DNA of 64,000 nucleotides from positions 24,275-88,274 of the forward strand of contig JAEUGJ010000019.1 in NCBI GenBank assembly GCA_016775335.1. Reading direction: 5' to 3'. This document shows positions 61,727 to 64,000 of this stretch, piece by piece. Within the stretch, counting starts at the first letter, position 1. Each line of letters begins with the position of its first letter. Source of the DNA: Mogibacterium sp. (lineage in GTDB: Bacteria; Bacillota; Clostridia; Peptostreptococcales; Anaerovoracaceae). Position numbers and translations under genes: made by a program. The notes below the pieces were generated by a model. That model worked only from the letters and a program-made list of their open reading frames with translations. It was not told the DNA's origin and searched no databases.

Positions 61727-64000
61727 ATGGTTAAGGTTTTATATGTTGAGAAACGGGAAGCTTTTGCCGGAAAGGGAAGAGAACTTCTTCACGAATTCAG
61801 AGATGTGCTGATGATTCCAAATGTGGAAAGCGTTCGGGTAATCAACCGGTATCTGGTAGAGGACCTGTCCGACGATGCTTTTGCAACCGCAAAGGAATGC
61901 ATTTTCTCGGAGCCGCCGACGGATGACGTATACGAGGAAATGGATCTGGACGGAAAGCTGGTTATCGCGGTGGAATACCTGCCGGGACAGTTCGATCAGA
62001 GAGCCAACTCGGCGGAGGAGTGCCTGCGCTTCATTGCCCACGATGAGGCTCCGACGGTTCGCTCCGCAATGCTGTACATTCTGGAGGGCGACCTGACCGG
62101 TGAGGATCTGGCGAAGATTAAGGATTTCCTGATTAACCCGGTAGAATCCAGAGAAGCGGCACTGGAAATTCCGGAAACGCTGAAGGCCGTATATCCGGAA
62201 CCACAGCCGGTAGCAACTCTGGACGGCTTCATCGAGAAGAACGACAGTGAACTGGAAGACTTCCTGAAATCCTACGGCCTGGCCATGGATCTGGAAGATC
62301 TGAAGATGGTACGGGATTACTTCAAGGGAGAGGACAGAAATCCAACCGTAGCGGAGATTCGCGTCATCGATACCTATTGGTCGGATCACTGCAGACATAC
62401 CACATTCAATACCACCCTTCACAACGTGCAGTTCAAGGACCCGACGGTGAGCGAGACCTTCGAGGAATACATGAACACACGGGAGAATCTGAATGTCACG
62501 AAGCCGGTAACCCTGATGAACGTGGCAACCATCGCCGTGAAAGCCCTGAAGAAGGACGGACGGCTGACCAACGTGGTAGAGTCGGAAGAAATCAATGCCT
62601 GCACCGTGGATTTCAAAGCGGAAATCGACGGAGAGGAACAGGATTGGGTACTGCTCTTTAAGAACGAGACCCACAACCACCCAACCGAAATCGAGCCGTT
62701 CGGCGGCGCAGCAACCTGCATCGGCGGTGCCATCCGTGACCCGCTGTCCGGCCGAAGCTATGTATATGCGGCAATGCGTGTGACCGGTGCGGGAGATCCG
62801 CTGACACCGGCGGCAGAAACCGTAAAGGGCAAGCTGCCGCAGCGTAAGATCGTGACCACTGCCGCCAACGGATACAGTTCCTACGGCAACCAGATCGGTC
62901 TGACCACCGGACTGGTGGATGAGATCTATCATCCGGGTTATGTGGCAAAGAGAATGGAAGTCGGCGCAGTCGTTGGTGCGGCACCGGCGGAGAATATTCG
63001 AAGAGAGCGTCCGGCTGCGGGAGATCAGATTATCCTGCTGGGCGGACGGACCGGAAGAGACGGAATCGGCGGAGCCACCGGATCTTCCAAATCCCACAGC
63101 GAAGAATCTCTGGAAAGCTGCGGCGCAGAGGTTCAGAAGGGTAACGCACCGGAGGAACGGAAGATTCAGAGACTGTTCCGCAACCCGGCGGCAACCACGC
63201 TGATTAAGCGCTGCAACGACTTCGGTGCCGGCGGTGTATCCGTTGCCATCGGAGAGCTGGCAGACGGACTTCGCGTGACGCTGGACAACGTACCGAAGAA
63301 GTACGACGGTCTGGACGGAACCGAACTGGCCATCAGCGAATCCCAGGAGAGAATGGCGGTCGTTGTTGCGGAAGAGGATGTGGAAACATTCAAAGAGCTG
63401 GCAACTTCCGAGAACCTGGAAGCCACCGTTGTGGCAGAGGTAACGGAAGAGCCGTCCCTGGTGATGAACTTCAAGGGTCAGGAAATCGTAAACATTTCCA
63501 GAGCATTCCTGGATACCAACGGTGCGGAGAAGAAGGCCGATGCGGTTATCGAACACGCGCAGAAGTTTGAGAAGAAGATTCCGGCAAAATTCTACGAAGG
63601 AATGAAGGAACTGGCGGCCGACCTGAACGTATGCTCCAAGAGAGGTTTGGCGGAGCGTTTTGACTCCACCATCGGCAGAGGTTCGGTGCTGATGCCTTAC
63701 GGCGGACGTTACCAGAAGACCCCGATTCAGGCAATGGTTCACAAGATTCCGGTCATCCACAGAGATCAGGATGTGAAGACGGTGTCCATGATGGCATACG
63801 GATTCAACCCATATATTTCCGAGAAGAGCCCGTATCACGGCGCATATCTCTCCATCGTGGAGAGCATCTGCAAGCTGATCGCAACCGGTGCCAAGTTCGA
63901 ACACGTGTACCTCAGCCTTCAGGAATACTTTGAGAAGCTGGGCAGCAACGATGTGGCTTGGGGAACCGCGCTTTCGGCGGTACTGGGTGCATTCCGCGCT
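61727..64000 (+). CDS. purL: Phosphoribosylformylglycinamidine synthase, N-terminal part
   Basis: Makes FGAM from FGAR, glutamine and ATP. The open frame runs from ATG 61727 (TAGGAGG 5 bases upstream) to the window end, 758 codons without stop. The start MVKVLYVEKREAF and the length fit the large single-chain PurL of Clostridia (usually over 1,200 residues), so the glutaminase part lies beyond the window. VIDTYWSDHCRHTTF, FKNETHNHPTEIEPFGGAATCIGG and GGRTGRDGIGGATG are diagnostic. Purines C, F and H genes are not seen upstream. Confidence 0.95.
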   Translation, partial: MVKVLYVEKREAFAGKGRELLHEFRDVLMIPNVESVRVINRYLVEDLSDDAFATAKECIFSEPPTDDVYEEMDLDGKLVIAVEYLPGQFDQRANSAEECLRFIAHDEAPTVRSAMLYILEGDLTGEDLAKIKDFLINPVESREAALEIPETLKAVYPEPQPVATLDGFIEKNDSELEDFLKSYGLAMDLEDLKMVRDYFKGEDRNPTVAEIRVIDTYWSDHCRHTTFNTTLHNVQFKDPTVSETFEEYMNTRENLNVTKPVTLMNVATIAVKALKKDGRLTNVVESEEINACTVDFKAEIDGEEQDWVLLFKNETHNHPTEIEPFGGAATCIGGAIRDPLSGRSYVYAAMRVTGAGDPLTPAAETVKGKLPQRKIVTTAANGYSSYGNQIGLTTGLVDEIYHPGYVAKRMEVGAVVGAAPAENIRRERPAAGDQIILLGGRTGRDGIGGATGSSKSHSEESLESCGAEVQKGNAPEERKIQRLFRNPAATTLIKRCNDFGAGGVSVAIGELADGLRVTLDNVPKKYDGLDGTELAISESQERMAVVVAEEDVETFKELATSENLEATVVAEVTEEPSLVMNFKGQEIVNISRAFLDTNGAEKKADAVIEHAQKFEKKIPAKFYEGMKELAADLNVCSKRGLAERFDSTIGRGSVLMPYGGRYQKTPIQAMVHKIPVIHRDQDVKTVSMMAYGFNPYISEKSPYHGAYLSIVESICKLIATGAKFEHVYLSLQEYFEKLGSNDVAWGTALSAVLGAFRA

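Noticed and set aside
61739..63904. A 721-codon minus-strand frame inside purL
   Set aside because: Antisense to a strongly conserved enzyme; low-complexity composition typical of reverse reading.

Overview
The window reads as chromosomal DNA of an anaerobic low-oxygen Clostridia-type Firmicute with a middling GC content. Pointers are a glycyl-radical trans-4-hydroxyproline dehydratase with its activase and P5C reductase, a rubrerythrin with an N-terminal rubredoxin, formate-tetrahydrofolate ligase, ECF transporter S components, an OFA-family carboxylate transporter, an FMN riboswitch, and strong AGGAGG-type ribosome binding sites. I infer something near the Clostridiales Family XIII (Anaerovoracaceae). 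That placement is inference, not a database result.

Layout. 1-5,330: AEC-type permease, enolase, hemolysin III-like membrane protein facing a DUF1836 regulator across an operator-rich intergenic region, and a nitroreductase-like protein. 5,400-13,000: NhaC-type antiporter, CDF metal exporter, and two large MacB/FtsX-type ABC proteins behind triple TTAAGA repeats. 13,100-18,000: glutaminyl-tRNA synthetase, an FHA-SEDS fusion and a short class B penicillin-binding protein. 18,000-18,780: gene-poor stretch with three regularly spaced inverted repeats. 18,790-26,300: formate-THF ligase, DtxR/MntR-like repressor, rubrerythrin, then the hydroxyproline cassette (activase, HypD, ProC). 26,534-26,796: tRNA-Asn, tRNA-Leu and initiator tRNA-fMet. 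26,850-29,000: AT-richer patch with a broken flavoprotein gene, a 23-bp tandem repeat and an AAA/DUF4143 ATPase with a structured leader. 29,000-36,700: Lin0512-family protein, membrane-anchored XRE regulator, three small lipoproteins, a secreted leucine-rich-repeat protein and a membrane-anchored nuclease. 36,690-41,300: FMN riboswitch and ribD-ribE-ribBA-ribH plus a HAD phosphatase. 41,430-48,083: a lactococcin 972-like bacteriocin locus followed by an ECF sigma factor and an ABC-2 transporter. 48,380-53,600: Gx transporter, NusG-domain-II protein, ApbE flavin transferase, ECF S component, MocR-type regulator and BirA. 53,720-58,160: a SurE-isochorismatase fusion, a B3/4-domain protein, an OFA transporter and a LysR regulator. 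58,200-64,000: purE-purM-purN-purD-purL, the last cut by the window end.

How the genes work together. Reductive amino-acid metabolism (HypD and ProC turn 4-hydroxyproline into proline), one-carbon and purine synthesis (Fhs makes formyl-THF, PurN uses it), and flavin supply (riboswitch-controlled riboflavin operon, ApbE flavinylation) dominate the core genes. Accessory parts are the bacteriocin/ABC/sigma locus, the ATPase patch next to the tRNA genes, and the lipoprotein/LRR surface block.

The most unusual items are the SurE-isochorismatase fusion, the short lactococcin 972-like peptide with its neighbouring sigma/ABC module, the three phased TTCACGCT/AGCGTGAA inverted repeats, the two mutually exclusive hairpins in front of the DUF4143 ATPase, and a shared GGTTATT operator motif around the DUF1836 gene.
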